This document shows positions 20,741-29,914 of a stretch of DNA of 64,000 nt, piece by piece (the first letter of the stretch is position 1; every line of letters starts with the position of its first letter). A model generated the notes under the pieces. That model saw only the letters and a list, made by a program, of their open reading frames with translations, had not been told where the DNA came from and did no database searches. Origin of the DNA: Deltaproteobacteria bacterium. GTDB taxonomy: Bacteria > Myxococcota_A > UBA9042 > PHBI01 > JACKFB01. Made by a program: the position numbers and the translations under genes. Where the stretch lies: assembly GCA_020632695.1 (NCBI GenBank), contig JACKFB010000012.1:154101-218100 (forward strand), given 5' to 3'.

Positions 20741-22624
20741 GTGCGGAGCGCTTGGTTGCGGCGAGTGTGGGCGTTGTGGGCCTGCTTCATGGTGGCCAAG
20801 GTGGCGGCGGTCGCGCTGCGCCTCGCCGATGGCCCGGCCGAGGGGCTGCTCTCCTGGAGGACACCCCTGGCCCTGCTGCACGAGGACAGCCTGCTGCTGC
20901 TGGCCTTCGGTTTCCTGGACGGGGTCGCCTCGCTGCTCGCGCGCCAGGCCGGGCCTCGGGTCGGACGTGCCGCCAGCGCCGCCTCCTGGGTGCTGGTGGC
21001 CGTGGTGGTGGCCTGGACCGCGCTCAATGTGCCGGTGGCGCGCACCCTGGGCACCCCGCTGACCCACCCGATGCTGGCCGCCGTCGGCGGCGCCCTGGGC
21101 GACTCGATCACCCACTACCTGACCGCGGGCAACGTGCTGGCCATGGTGGCTGTCGCCGGTGCGGCCCTGCTGGGGGCTCTGGCGGCGGGCCGGGCCCCGC
21201 AGCGCTGGCTCACCCTCGGGCTGGCGCTCAGCTTCGCCCCGGCCCTGGTCCTCGGCCCGGCTGCCCTGGCCTCGGTACAGACCTGGGGCCTCGAGCGCAA
21301 CGCCGTCACCACGCTGTTCCGGACCACGCTCCGCGACCGGCTCGGAGCGACCACCCACGTGCAGCCGCCCACCGAACCGGCCGGGCTGCCGCCCGAGGGC
21401 CCCGCGCGCGACCTGACCCGGCTGCGCGGCGAGGCCCGCGGCAAGAGCGTCATCTGGGTGGTGCTCGAGTCGACCGGCGCCCGCTTCCTGTCCCCCTGGG
21501 GACGCGGTCCCCACGGCGAGGACCCCATGCCCCACCTCACCGAGCTGCTCGAGCGCGCGCTGATCTTCGACGCGGCCTACGCCGCCTACCCGGAGAGCAT
21601 CAAGGGCCTGTGGTCGTACCTGTGCAGCGGCTACCCGGTCGCGTCCACCGACGCCCGCCGCTACGCCGCCGACCGCCTCCCGGCGACCTGCGCGCCCCGC
21701 CCCTTCGACGCCGCCGGCTACGCCACCGCGCTCTTCCATTCGGGCCGCTTCGTCTATCTGGGCATGAGCCACATCGTCCGCGACCGGGGCTTCGACCGCC
21801 TCGCCGACGCTGGCGACATCGGCGGCGAGCACGTCTCCAGCTTCGGCACCGACGACGCCGCGACCGCCAGGGCGCTGCTCGACTGGATCGACGGGCTCTC
21901 GCCAGGGGCGCCCTTCGTGGCCTTCTACATGCCCATCGCCGGCCACCACCCCTACCGATCGCCGGGCACCGGGCCGCGCCCCTTCCCCCAGGCGACCGAG
22001 CGGGACGCCTACATCAACGATCTCTACGCCGGCGACGCGGCGCTGGGGGCGCTGCGCGATGGGCTTCGGCGCCGCGGCCTCCTGCAGGACGTGGTCTGGG
22101 TGGTCATGGGGGATCACGGCGAGGCCTTCGGCGAGCACGAGGGCAACCTGGCCCACAGCCTCCAGATCTGGGAGGAGAACGTGCATGTCCCGCTGGCCTT
22201 CGTGGTGCCGGGAGCCCTGAACGCGCCGATGCGGGCGCCGCAGGTGACCAGCCTGGTCGATGTGCTGCCCACCCTGGCCTCGCTGGTCGGACTGGAGCCG
22301 GCGCCCGACTGGCGCGGCCACGACCGCCTCGCGCCGCTCGCCGGCACGGCGCGCTTCTACGTCGATCACGGGGTCTGGCAGATGGGGCTGCGCCAGGATC
22401 GTTGGAAGTTCATCCTGGACGCGGAGCGGAGGCGCGGGCGCCTCTATGACCTGCAGGCCGACCCGGGCGAGACCCGGGACCTGGCCGAGCAGTACCCCGA
22501 GCGCGCCCGGCGCTACACGGCCGACCTGGAGGCGTGGCACGCCGAGAGCACCCGCCGGCTGAGCGACGCCAGCGAGGGGCCGGACGCGGCGGGCGAGGAG
22601 TCCGCACCGGACGCGGCGGAGTGA
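20741..22624 (+). CDS. membrane-bound sulfatase-fold enzyme, LTA-synthase/phosphoglycerol-transferase-like
   Basis: A 627-residue protein with about five hydrophobic helices in the first 200 residues and a periplasmic alkaline-phosphatase-superfamily domain after about 230. The domain opens with SVIWVVLESTGARFLSPWG. The stretch AAYPESIKGLWSYLCSGYPV is where the nucleophile Ser/Thr lies in this family, and the metal-site segments VVWVVMGDHGEAFGEHEGN and HVPLAFVVPG follow. Such enzymes transfer phosphoglycerol or phosphoethanolamine, or cleave sulfate esters, at the cell envelope. The tail contains a Glu/Ala-rich run. GTG 20741 follows GAGAGGG. It is divergent from the Cys-rich lipoprotein. Confidence 0.85.
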   Translation: MRSAWLRRVWALWACFMVAKVAAVALRLADGPAEGLLSWRTPLALLHEDSLLLLAFGFLDGVASLLARQAGPRVGRAASAASWVLVAVVVAWTALNVPVARTLGTPLTHPMLAAVGGALGDSITHYLTAGNVLAMVAVAGAALLGALAAGRAPQRWLTLGLALSFAPALVLGPAALASVQTWGLERNAVTTLFRTTLRDRLGATTHVQPPTEPAGLPPEGPARDLTRLRGEARGKSVIWVVLESTGARFLSPWGRGPHGEDPMPHLTELLERALIFDAAYAAYPESIKGLWSYLCSGYPVASTDARRYAADRLPATCAPRPFDAAGYATALFHSGRFVYLGMSHIVRDRGFDRLADAGDIGGEHVSSFGTDDAATARALLDWIDGLSPGAPFVAFYMPIAGHHPYRSPGTGPRPFPQATERDAYINDLYAGDAALGALRDGLRRRGLLQDVVWVVMGDHGEAFGEHEGNLAHSLQIWEENVHVPLAFVVPGALNAPMRAPQVTSLVDVLPTLASLVGLEPAPDWRGHDRLAPLAGTARFYVDHGVWQMGLRQDRWKFILDAERRRGRLYDLQADPGETRDLAEQYPERARRYTADLEAWHAESTRRLSDASEGPDAAGEESAPDAAE

Positions 22625-22663
22625 GCGGGCCCGGCTTCGCGAGGCCCAGCGCGCGGCCGACCT

Positions 22664-23902
22664 TCAGGGCCGGGCGGGCACCGCGACGAGGCGCTTGAAG
22701 AGCAGGATCCGGCTCACCGGCTCGGCGGGGAGCCCGCGGGCCTCCCAGGGGAAGGCGTGGACCAGGGTGGGCACCGCGGTGGGGCGATACAGCGCGGCGC
22801 GGTCGCCCTCGAAGGCGAGCGGGACCACGACCAGCTCGGCGTCCACGGGCTGACCGGGCTGCCAGGTGCCGCGGCGGAAGGCGACCCGCGGGGGGGCGAG
22901 GCCTCGGGCGGCCAGCAGCTCCCGGGCGCAGTCCAGGTGGGCGGGGTCGGTGTCCATCACGACCAGGGTGGCCTCGGGCAGCACGGTCGCCAGGGCCAGG
23001 GCCGTGCGCGGGAAGAGCCCGCCGCCCACGATGAGGACTCGCGACGGCGGCGTGGCCACCGCCCGGGGGATGAGGCGCGCCAGGGCGCGGGCGTGGGCCG
23101 CGACCAGGAAGCGCTGGAGCCTCGGGCTATGCAGGGCGAGGCGCTCCAGGCCCGCGAGGACGCGGCCCCGCGCGCTGCCGGTGCGCCCCTCGAGCGGGCG
23201 CAAGAGCGGCCCGTGCCGCGCGATGGGCGCGTCGGGAAGCGCCGCGGCGGGCAGGGCCGACCAGTGGCGACGCGGCGCGCGGTGATGCTCGGCGTGGTAG
23301 CCATCGTTGAACCAGAGCAGGTTGTGCAGGCGCCCGCGGGTGCTGACGCCGCCGGCGTGCTCGCGGCCATCGAGGCGGTGCTCGAGGCGCCCCTGGGCTG
23401 CGCAGAGGCCGAGCCCCAGCGCCAGACCCCCCAGCAGCGCAGCCGACAGCGCCGGCGCCGCGACGCCCAGGGCGGCCAGGGCGCCGAGGACCAGGGCGAG
23501 CTCGGCGACCAGGCGGCGGCCGAGTCGAAGCCGCGGCGGCGCGCCGGCGTGGTGCGCCAGGTGGCGGTCACGCCACAGCGTCTGCGGGATGCTGAGCCAC
23601 AGGGTCAAGGCCAGCGAGAACGCGCGGTTGGCGGCGCGGCTCCGGAACAGGGGGTTGTGCAGGTGGTTGTGGGCCACCGTGTTGGAGCCCCACCAGACCC
23701 AGCACGCGTAGGCGGCAGCCCACAGGGTCAGGGCAGCCGGGCCGCGGGCCAGGGCCGGCGCGGCGGTCAGGGCGAGGGCCACGGCGACGGCGAGGGCGGG
23801 CAGCAGCAGCGCCAGGTCGCGCGGGGAGTGCGCGAACACCGCCGCGCGGCCTGGGCTCTGGCGCCGCGGGCCGGCGAGCGCGGCGCGGCCCGGGGCGGTC
23901 AC
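22664..23902 (-). CDS. fatty-acid-desaturase-like domain fused to a Rossmann (methyltransferase-like) domain
   Basis: A 412-residue protein. Residues about 30-210 form a membrane desaturase/hydroxylase-type domain with three His boxes: HNHLH (78-82), HLAHH (114-118) and HAEHH (203-207), which would hold a di-iron centre. Residues about 285-405 look like a SAM-dependent methyltransferase Rossmann fold: SRVLIVGGGLFPRTALALAT, then TLVVMDTDPAHLDCARELLA with an acidic residue after strand 2. The two activities in one chain suggest two-step modification of a lipid or carotenoid-like substrate. It starts at GTG 23902, overlapping the upstream gene's stop (GTGA), so the two are coupled. Confidence 0.78.
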   Translation of the reverse strand: MTAPGRAALAGPRRQSPGRAAVFAHSPRDLALLLPALAVAVALALTAAPALARGPAALTLWAAAYACWVWWGSNTVAHNHLHNPLFRSRAANRAFSLALTLWLSIPQTLWRDRHLAHHAGAPPRLRLGRRLVAELALVLGALAALGVAAPALSAALLGGLALGLGLCAAQGRLEHRLDGREHAGGVSTRGRLHNLLWFNDGYHAEHHRAPRRHWSALPAAALPDAPIARHGPLLRPLEGRTGSARGRVLAGLERLALHSPRLQRFLVAAHARALARLIPRAVATPPSRVLIVGGGLFPRTALALATVLPEATLVVMDTDPAHLDCARELLAARGLAPPRVAFRRGTWQPGQPVDAELVVVPLAFEGDRAALYRPTAVPTLVHAFPWEARGLPAEPVSRILLFKRLVAVPARP

Positions 23903-25077
23903 GCGACGCGGCGACGGCGGGTGGCGGCGAGGGCGGCCAGCGCCAGCGCGGCGAACCAGAGGGAGCTCGGGGTCGGGGCGCCGCCGCAGCCGCCCGAGGA
24001 GTCGCCCGCCTCGGGCCCCGCCTCGGCGCCCGGGTCCGCGGTCGCGTCGCCGCCAGGATCAGCGGTCGCCGCGTCGCCGCCGGGCTCGGCTGTGGCCGCG
24101 TCCCCGTCGGGGGTGGCCACGACGTCGGGAGTGGCGTCCGGCGGCGCGCTGACGTCGCCTCCGAGGTCGTCGGTGCCGGGGTCGACGTCCAGGCCGAGGC
24201 CGGTCTCGGGCACGTCCACGCCGATGATGGTGTCCAGGTCGACGCTGCCCTGGTCGGGCAACACGTCGTCCGGCTGCGGGTTGGCATCCGTCGGGTTCGC
24301 GTCGGGCTCGAGGGTGTCCCAGAAGCCGGAGTCGGGGGCGTCGGGGGGGAAGGCGTCGAAGGGCGGGCCCACGTCGCCGTCGGGGGCCGGCGGGATGTCG
24401 AGCTGGATGACGTCGTCGGCGTCGGCGTCCGGGTCGGGACCGACCTCGGTGAGGATGGCGTCCGGATCGGGGCCGACGTCGGCGAGGTCGAACAGGCTGC
24501 CGTCGGTGGCGCCGACGTCCACGTCGAAGACGACGTCGGGAAGCGGACCGGCATCGGGGCCGAAGTCGGGCGGCCCGTCGGGGATGGGTGGCAGCGGCTT
24601 GCTGCTGAAGGCTGACGCCAGGGCCTGGCAGGGCGTGAAGCCGGGCACCGCGCCCTGGCCGATGGGGTAGTCGTCCACCGTCCAGGGGTCCATGTAGATC
24701 GGCTGGAGCTGTCCGGGCGGCAGATCCTGGCTGCCCCAACCGATGCAGTCCTCGGCACCGATCTTCTTGGCGATGTCCTGCCACTCCATCACGCACACCC
24801 CAGCCATGCCGGCCGGGCAGGTGTAGTGCATGTCACCCCAGCGAGGCACCGAGTAGCCGCCGTAGGGCCCCTCCTTCTCGCCGGAGTCCTTGGTGATGAA
24901 CACCATCATGAACCCGCGGATGGTCACCGACGGCTGCTTGGTCTCCGCCCCCTCGACGACCACCTCATCGGGCATCGCCCAGACCCCGACGGGAAAGGAA
25001 GCCCGCGCCTCCGACCCGAGCATCGCCGGCCCGAAGAGCGAGGTGATGAGCCCGAAGAGCAATGTGACTCGTCGCAT
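23899..25077 (-). CDS. secreted MYXO-CTERM protein of unknown function
   Basis: The ATG at 25077 follows GGAG and gives 392 residues. A signal peptide ends near GSEARA. A compact domain of about 150 residues follows (EVVVEGAETKQPSVTIRGF, YSVPRWGDMHYTCPAGMAGV, EDCIGWGSQDLPPGQLQPIY). Then comes a linker of about 180 residues built from Asp/Pro/Ala/Gly (GPDPDAILTEVGPDPDADAD), and finally SSGGCGGAPTPSSLWFAALA with a membrane helix and ATRRRRVA. That tail is the MYXO-CTERM sorting signal, so the protein is probably processed by the myxosortase system and placed at the cell surface. The folded domain belongs to no family recognised here. It is coupled to the desaturase fusion. Confidence 0.85.
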   Translation of the reverse strand: MRRVTLLFGLITSLFGPAMLGSEARASFPVGVWAMPDEVVVEGAETKQPSVTIRGFMMVFITKDSGEKEGPYGGYSVPRWGDMHYTCPAGMAGVCVMEWQDIAKKIGAEDCIGWGSQDLPPGQLQPIYMDPWTVDDYPIGQGAVPGFTPCQALASAFSSKPLPPIPDGPPDFGPDAGPLPDVVFDVDVGATDGSLFDLADVGPDPDAILTEVGPDPDADADDVIQLDIPPAPDGDVGPPFDAFPPDAPDSGFWDTLEPDANPTDANPQPDDVLPDQGSVDLDTIIGVDVPETGLGLDVDPGTDDLGGDVSAPPDATPDVVATPDGDAATAEPGGDAATADPGGDATADPGAEAGPEAGDSSGGCGGAPTPSSLWFAALALAALAATRRRRVA

Positions 25078-25164
25078 GGCGACACTCCAACCCGTCAGCA
25101 ATTCCCCTCCAACATAACAGACCCCCCCAAACAGAATCGAGCCCCCGGCAGCACCGGCCCCCCG

Positions 25165-25543
25165 TCACCGAGACCGAGCCCGACCCCGCCACCGAAACCG
25201 CCCCCGAAACCGACCCCGAAACCGACCCCGAATCCGCCACCGAATCCGCCACCGAAACCGAGCCCGAGCCCGAAACCGCCACCGAGACCGAAACCGACCC
25301 CGACACCGAGACCGAGCCCGAGACCGAGACCGAGGCCGAAACCGAGACCGAGGCCGAAACCGAGACCGAGGCCGAAACCGACCCCGAGACCGAGACCGAG
25401 ACCGAGCCCGAGACCGAGACCGACACCGAGATCGACACCGAGATCGACACCGAGATCGACACCGAGACCGAGACCGAGGCCGAAACCGAGACCGAGGCCG
25501 AAACCGAGACCGAGCCCGGCCCCGCCACCGAAACCGACCCCCG
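25165..25543. repeat. hexanucleotide tract H1, (CCGAGA)-type
   Basis: About 380 bp of imperfect 6-bp tandem repeat built from CCGAGA, CCGAAA, CCGACC and CCGAGC variants. Read in frame it would give Pro-Arg (plus strand) or Ser-Val (minus strand) dipeptides, without ribosome-binding site or conserved domain, so it is treated as non-coding. It lies between two minus-strand genes and directly beside hairpin element R1. Confidence 0.85.
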
Positions 25544-25579
25544 CCGAGAGCCCCCGAGCCGAACCAACCTCGCCACCGT

Positions 25580-25722
25580 CGAGGCGCCGTGAGCGGCGAG
25601 CGAGCGCGCCGTGGGCTAGGAGTGAGCGAGGGCAGGCCGAGTCGGGCTTCAGCCCGTCGCAGGCCTGACCCGAGCGAACGACGACGCCCACGGCGTGCGT
25701 AGCCGCCGCTCACGGTGCCTCG
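25580..25722. repeat. hairpin repeat element R1 (143 bp)
   Basis: The outer arms 25580-25598 and 25704-25722 pair over 19 bp with one G-T pair. The inner arms 25607-25616 and 25686-25695 pair over 10 bp. An 8 x 8 internal loop lies between them. The apical hairpin 25633-25667 has stem CAGGCC/GGCCTG and stem CGGGC-TTCA-GCCCG. The core (GCAGGCCGAGTCGGGC and GCCCGTCGCAGGCCTGAC) is identical in R2 and R3 near 29.8-30.0 kb, while the arms differ in sequence. It begins 6 bp past the stop of the minus-strand pseudokinase gene. Confidence 0.85.
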
Positions 25723-25728
25723 ATCGAT

Positions 25729-27033
25729 CTATCTCTCGTTGCGGTGGGTTGTATGCCGATACCGCTCCTCGGCGCGGGCGGCGGTCAGCTCGAGGCCGCC
25801 CAGCTCGACGAAGCGCTTGATGGCCTCGAGCTCGCCCTGGTCGAGCCACATGCCGTGGCGCGGGCACTCGTCGACGATGATGCCGCTGACCTGGCCGTAG
25901 TTCTGGCGGGTCATGGTGGTGGCGCACATCGGGCACTGGCGGAACACCATGCGGTCGGGCAGGCGGGCCATCGCGCGCACGGCGCGGCCGATCTCCGCCA
26001 GGTTGGGGCGCTCGACCAGCGGGCGCACCACCATCCGGCTCAGCTCGCCCGGGTCCAGCCACAGGCCCTGGCACTCCGGGCACACGTCGACGACGCTGCC
26101 CGAGGCGCCGACCGTCGTCGCCACGGTCGGCTCGTCGCAGTCGGGGCAGCGCATGGCCCGCTCCTCCTGCGGTGCCGGCGCGCTGCCCACCGACGTGACC
26201 GGCCGGGTCACCGCCCCGGTGCCGAGGATCCCGTTCAGCGCCTCGAGGGCGATGGGCGCCGTGTCCAGGCGACGCGACGGGTCGGGATGCATCATCGCCT
26301 GGATGAAGTGGGCCACCCGCGAGCCACCGCCGAAGATGCCTGGATACTGCTTCTCGATGGGCGCCACGCTGGCCGGCTCGGGCGGGTGGCCGCTGACCAT
26401 GTGCAGCAGGGTCGCGCCGACGCCGTAGAGGTCGTCGATGGTCGTCGCCTCCCCGGGCTCGTGCTCGGGGGCGTGGAAGCCGGGCGAGCCGCCGTAGTAC
26501 GGCGACCCGACCGCGCGGCTGCGCAGCTCCGCGTGGATGAGGCCAGGGTTGAGCAGGGCCACCGTCCCGTCCGGCTTCAGCAGGGTCATCTCCGAGCGCA
26601 CCGAGCCGTGCGGCAGTGGCGGGACGCGATCGTGCAGGTGGGCCAGGGTGGCCAGCATGCGCCGGGTGATGCGCAGGGCCAGCTCGGCCGGCGCCGGCCC
26701 GACGCTGTGTATCAGGTCCTGCACCGTGCGCCCGGCGACGAACTCCTCCACCACCCAGGCGCTGGCGGCGCCGCGCCGCTCGGTCAGGATGAGCTCCCGC
26801 AGGCGCGGGAGCCCGGGGTGGCCGATGCCGCGGAAGATGGCGGCGTGGCGCTCGAGCTGGGAGGCGACCGGCGCAGGCAGCGGCTCGTCGAGGCGGTAGA
26901 CGCGCGCGGCCAGCAGATCGCCGGTGGCGACCTCCTCGGCGACGAAGAGCAGCATCGCGCCGCCCATGTCGAGCCGGCAGATCTGCTGGTAGCGGCCCTG
27001 CGATGCCGTGGAGATCGACTCGCTGGCGAGCAT
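25729..27033 (-). CDS. pseudokinase fused to two zf-TFIIB zinc-ribbon domains
   Basis: A 434-residue protein starting at ATG 27033. Residues about 15-285 follow a Hanks-kinase layout but lack key residues. The VAIK lysine region reads AARVYR, the HRD loop reads HGSVRSEM (about 142-149) and DFG is replaced by LNPG. The conserved middle SPGFHAPEHEPGEATTIDDLYG (APE and DxxG equivalents) remains. It should bind rather than phosphorylate. Residues 294-335 (CPDC...CPECQGLWLDPGEL) and about 360-405 (CPMC...CPRHGMWLDQGEL) are zf-TFIIB-type zinc ribbons. It is a cytoplasmic protein whose role is probably scaffolding or nucleotide/peptide sensing. It is divergent from the lipoprotein hydrolase. Confidence 0.85.
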   Translation of the reverse strand: MLASESISTASQGRYQQICRLDMGGAMLLFVAEEVATGDLLAARVYRLDEPLPAPVASQLERHAAIFRGIGHPGLPRLRELILTERRGAASAWVVEEFVAGRTVQDLIHSVGPAPAELALRITRRMLATLAHLHDRVPPLPHGSVRSEMTLLKPDGTVALLNPGLIHAELRSRAVGSPYYGGSPGFHAPEHEPGEATTIDDLYGVGATLLHMVSGHPPEPASVAPIEKQYPGIFGGGSRVAHFIQAMMHPDPSRRLDTAPIALEALNGILGTGAVTRPVTSVGSAPAPQEERAMRCPDCDEPTVATTVGASGSVVDVCPECQGLWLDPGELSRMVVRPLVERPNLAEIGRAVRAMARLPDRMVFRQCPMCATTMTRQNYGQVSGIIVDECPRHGMWLDQGELEAIKRFVELGGLELTAARAEERYRHTTHRNER

Positions 27034-27212
27034 GGCTCCCTCCGCGTCGGGTGGTGCCGAGAAAGCTAGCAGACGCGACCGACACGCGACAGCGGAGAGG
27101 GCGACCGTCCGGCCGGCGCGCGACCGACCCGTGGGTCGGGGCGCGGCGCGGCTGGATCGGCGGGGCGGGTCGACGCTATACCGGGGACCGACCGGGACCG
27201 AGGAGCGCAGCG

Positions 27213-29372
27213 ATGGCGAAGACGAGCACGCGAGGCCTGGCCTTCGGCCGGGTGCTGCTGATGATGGTGGCGGCGTGCGGCGGCGGCGGGACCGGCGCAG
27301 ACGACGCGAGCCCCGACGCCGACGCAGCGGCGGACCTGACGGCGGACCTGACAGCGGACCGGGGCGCCGACGCGCCTGGCGACGCGGGACCGGAGCTTCC
27401 GCCGATCGTGGAGGAGGGCACCCTGGCGCGCTTCGACCTGAGCGTGGACCTCGACACCGCCGAGCACTTCTACGACTTCCCCTGGCCCTCCGACCTGCGC
27501 CTGACCGCGCGCGGCACGCCGGCGATGACCCACATCCCCTCACCGGGCGTCGACCTGGTCGCGCCGATCATCGCCATCGCCGACCAGCGCCCCGGCTTCC
27601 CGGTGACGCCCGTGGCGTGGTTCCGCTTCAGCGCGGACCCGGCGCCCCGCACCCGCGACGTGGTGATCGCCGCGGACCCGACCTCGCCGCTGCTGCTGGT
27701 CGACGTCGACCCCGACTCGCCCGAGCGCGGCCGCCTCTTCCCGCTGGTGGCCACCACGCCGCCGGTGGACGGGTGGGTGCCCGAGCACCTGCTGGCCATG
27801 TCCGCCCGCCCCGGCTTCGTGCTGGCACCCGACCGGACCTACGCCTTCGTGGTCACCCGCGCCGCCAAGGACGCCGCCGGGCAGCCGTTGGGGATCCCCG
27901 CCGACCTGCAGCGCCTGGCCCGGGGCGAGGTGCCCGCCGGAGCGCGCGGCGCCGCGGCCGCCGCCCTCTACGCGCCGCTGTGGCCCACCCTCGACGGGCT
28001 CGGCGTCGCGCGCGACCAGGTCGCCGCGGCCACCGTCTTCACCACCGGCGACGTCGTGGCGGAGACGGCCCGCCTCAGCGACCAGGTCCTGGCCGACCAC
28101 GACGCCACGCTGGGCCCCCTGACCGTCGACCCGGACGACGGGGCCGATCACTCCCGCTACTGCGAGCTGCACGGCACGCTGACCCTGCCGCAGTTCCAGC
28201 GCGGGGAGGCCCCCTTCGACACCGAGGGGCTCTTCGAGTTCGACGCCTCCGGGCGACCGGTCCTCCAGCGTGAGGAGACCGTGCCGATCGTCGTCACCAT
28301 GCCGCGCCAGCCCATGCCGGCCGGGGGCTACCCGCTGGTGCTCTACTTCCACGGCTCCGGCGGGCTGGCGTCGCAGGTGGTCGACCGCGGCACCATCGAG
28401 TTCGCCGGCGGGCCGGAGACCCCCGGTGAGGGGCCGGCCTGGGTGCTGGCCGCCCACGGGTTCGGGGCGGTGGGGGCGGCGCTGCCGGTCAACCCCGAGC
28501 GCGTGCCGGGCGCCAGCAGCATCGAGTATCTCAACCTGGCCAATCTGGCCGCCTTCCGCGACACCTTCCGGCAGGGCGTCATCGAGCAGCGCCTGATGCT
28601 GGAGGCCCTGGACGGCCTGCGCGTCGCCCCGGCCACCGTGGCCGCCTGCGCCGGCATGTCCCTGCCCGCCGGCGAGGAGAGCTACCGCTTCGCCACCGCC
28701 CCCATCCTGGCGATGGGGCAGTCGATGGGCGGCATGTACGCCAACATGATCGGCGCCACCGAGCCGCGCATCGAGGCGGTGGTGCCCACCGGCGCAGGTG
28801 GCTTCTGGAGCTTCTTCATCCTCCAGACCCAGCTGTTGAACGCCGGCCCGCTGCTGGGCCCGCTCCTCGAGGCCGAGGATCTGAGCTTCCTGCACCCGTC
28901 GCTGCACACCATGCAGACCGCGTGGGAGCCGGCCGAGCCGATGGTCTACATGCCGCGGCTGGCCCACCGCCCCCTGCCCGGCCACCCGGTGCGCCCCATC
29001 TACGAGCCGGTCGGCAAGGGCGACTCCTTCTTCTCGACGACGATCTACGACGCCATCGTGCTGGCCTACGGCCACCCCCAAGCGGGCGCCGCGGTGTGGC
29101 CGGAGATGCAGCAGAGCCTCGCCCTGGCAGGCCTCGACGGCTTCCTGGACTACCCGGTGCACCAGGACCTGCAGAGCGTCGACGGCGAGCCCTACACCGG
29201 CGTCGTCGTCCAATACGAAGGCGACGGCTGGTCCGACCCCCACACGATCTTCACCCAGCTCGACGCCGTGAAGTACCAGTACGGCTGCTTCCTCGAGACC
29301 TTCCGAGACACCGGCACAGCGACGGTACCGGCCCCGGCGCCGCTGGGTACGCCGTGCCCGAAGGGCCCCTGA
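27213..29372 (+). CDS. lipoprotein with an alpha/beta-hydrolase fold
   Basis: The ATG at 27213 has AGGAG upstream and gives 719 residues. The lipoprotein signal ends LLMMVAAC, followed by an Asp/Ala-rich linker. The body contains the alpha/beta-hydrolase features YPLVLYFHGSGG (oxyanion-hole HG region) and the nucleophile elbow AMGQSMGGMYANM (GQSMG). A C-terminal His is likely in SDPHTIF. The fold matches large secreted esterase/lipase-like lipoproteins frequent in Myxococcota. The substrate is unknown. The stop is 6 bp before the hexamer tract H2. Confidence 0.82.
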   Translation: MAKTSTRGLAFGRVLLMMVAACGGGGTGADDASPDADAAADLTADLTADRGADAPGDAGPELPPIVEEGTLARFDLSVDLDTAEHFYDFPWPSDLRLTARGTPAMTHIPSPGVDLVAPIIAIADQRPGFPVTPVAWFRFSADPAPRTRDVVIAADPTSPLLLVDVDPDSPERGRLFPLVATTPPVDGWVPEHLLAMSARPGFVLAPDRTYAFVVTRAAKDAAGQPLGIPADLQRLARGEVPAGARGAAAAALYAPLWPTLDGLGVARDQVAAATVFTTGDVVAETARLSDQVLADHDATLGPLTVDPDDGADHSRYCELHGTLTLPQFQRGEAPFDTEGLFEFDASGRPVLQREETVPIVVTMPRQPMPAGGYPLVLYFHGSGGLASQVVDRGTIEFAGGPETPGEGPAWVLAAHGFGAVGAALPVNPERVPGASSIEYLNLANLAAFRDTFRQGVIEQRLMLEALDGLRVAPATVAACAGMSLPAGEESYRFATAPILAMGQSMGGMYANMIGATEPRIEAVVPTGAGGFWSFFILQTQLLNAGPLLGPLLEAEDLSFLHPSLHTMQTAWEPAEPMVYMPRLAHRPLPGHPVRPIYEPVGKGDSFFSTTIYDAIVLAYGHPQAGAAVWPEMQQSLALAGLDGFLDYPVHQDLQSVDGEPYTGVVVQYEGDGWSDPHTIFTQLDAVKYQYGCFLETFRDTGTATVPAPAPLGTPCPKGP

Positions 29373-29378
29373 AGGCGG

Positions 29379-29692
29379 GGGCCGAGGCCGGGGCCGGCGC
29401 CGGGGTCGGGGCCGAGACCGAGGCCGAGACCGAGGCCGAGACCGGGACCGAGGCCGAGACCGAGACCGAGACCGAGGCCGAGACCGGGACCGAGACCGGG
29501 ACCGAGACCGGGACCGAGACCGAAACCGAGGCCGAGACCGAGACCGAGACCGAAACCGAGGCCGAGACCGAGACCGAGACCGAAACCGAGACCGTGACCG
29601 AGACCGAGACCGTGACCGAGACCGAGCCCGAGCCCGCCACCGAGCCCGAGCCCGCCACCGAGACCGAGCCCGAGCCCGAACCCGCCGCCGCC
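29379..29692. repeat. hexanucleotide tract H2, (GAGACC)-type
   Basis: About 310 bp of GAGACC/GAGGCC/GGGACC repeats begin just after the hydrolase stop. A plus-strand frame through it reads Glu-Thr/Glu-Ala dipeptides and is open from inside the hydrolase gene in another frame, but no start signal or conserved domain supports translation. It lies on the same side of the hairpin elements (R2, R3) as H1 does of R1. Confidence 0.85.
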
Positions 29693-29747
29693 GACCCTCG
29701 AGCCAGCCCCGCCCCAAGACCCCGACCCGCCACCCAGCCGGGATGTA

Positions 29748-29890
29748 GAGGCGCCGAATGAGGCGAGCGAGGCCGCCGCTGAGGGTGGCGCGACCGAGCG
29801 CAGGCCGAGTCGGGCCCCAGGCCCGTCGCAGGCCTGACGCGAGGGAGCGACGCCCTCAGCGGTGGCCGTAGCCGACTCAGGCGGTGCCTC
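29748..29890. repeat. hairpin repeat element R2 (143 bp)
   Basis: Same plan as R1. The outer arm starts GAGGCGCCG and pairs with CGGTGCCTC. The second arm around 29776-29793 pairs with 29849-29866. The apical stem is CGGGCC-CCA-GGCCCG inside CAGGCC/GGCCTG. The internal loop again has GCGAGCGAG opposite GTAGCC. The core sequences are identical to R1. Confidence 0.85.
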
Positions 29891-29914
29891 GGCCAGCCAC
29901 CCAGCCGGGATGTA

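Noticed and set aside
24965..25713. Several frames through tract H1 encoding Ser-Val, Gly-Leu or Pro-Arg repeats
   Set aside because: All six frames of a hexamer repeat stay open, none has a start signal or domain, so no coding claim is made.
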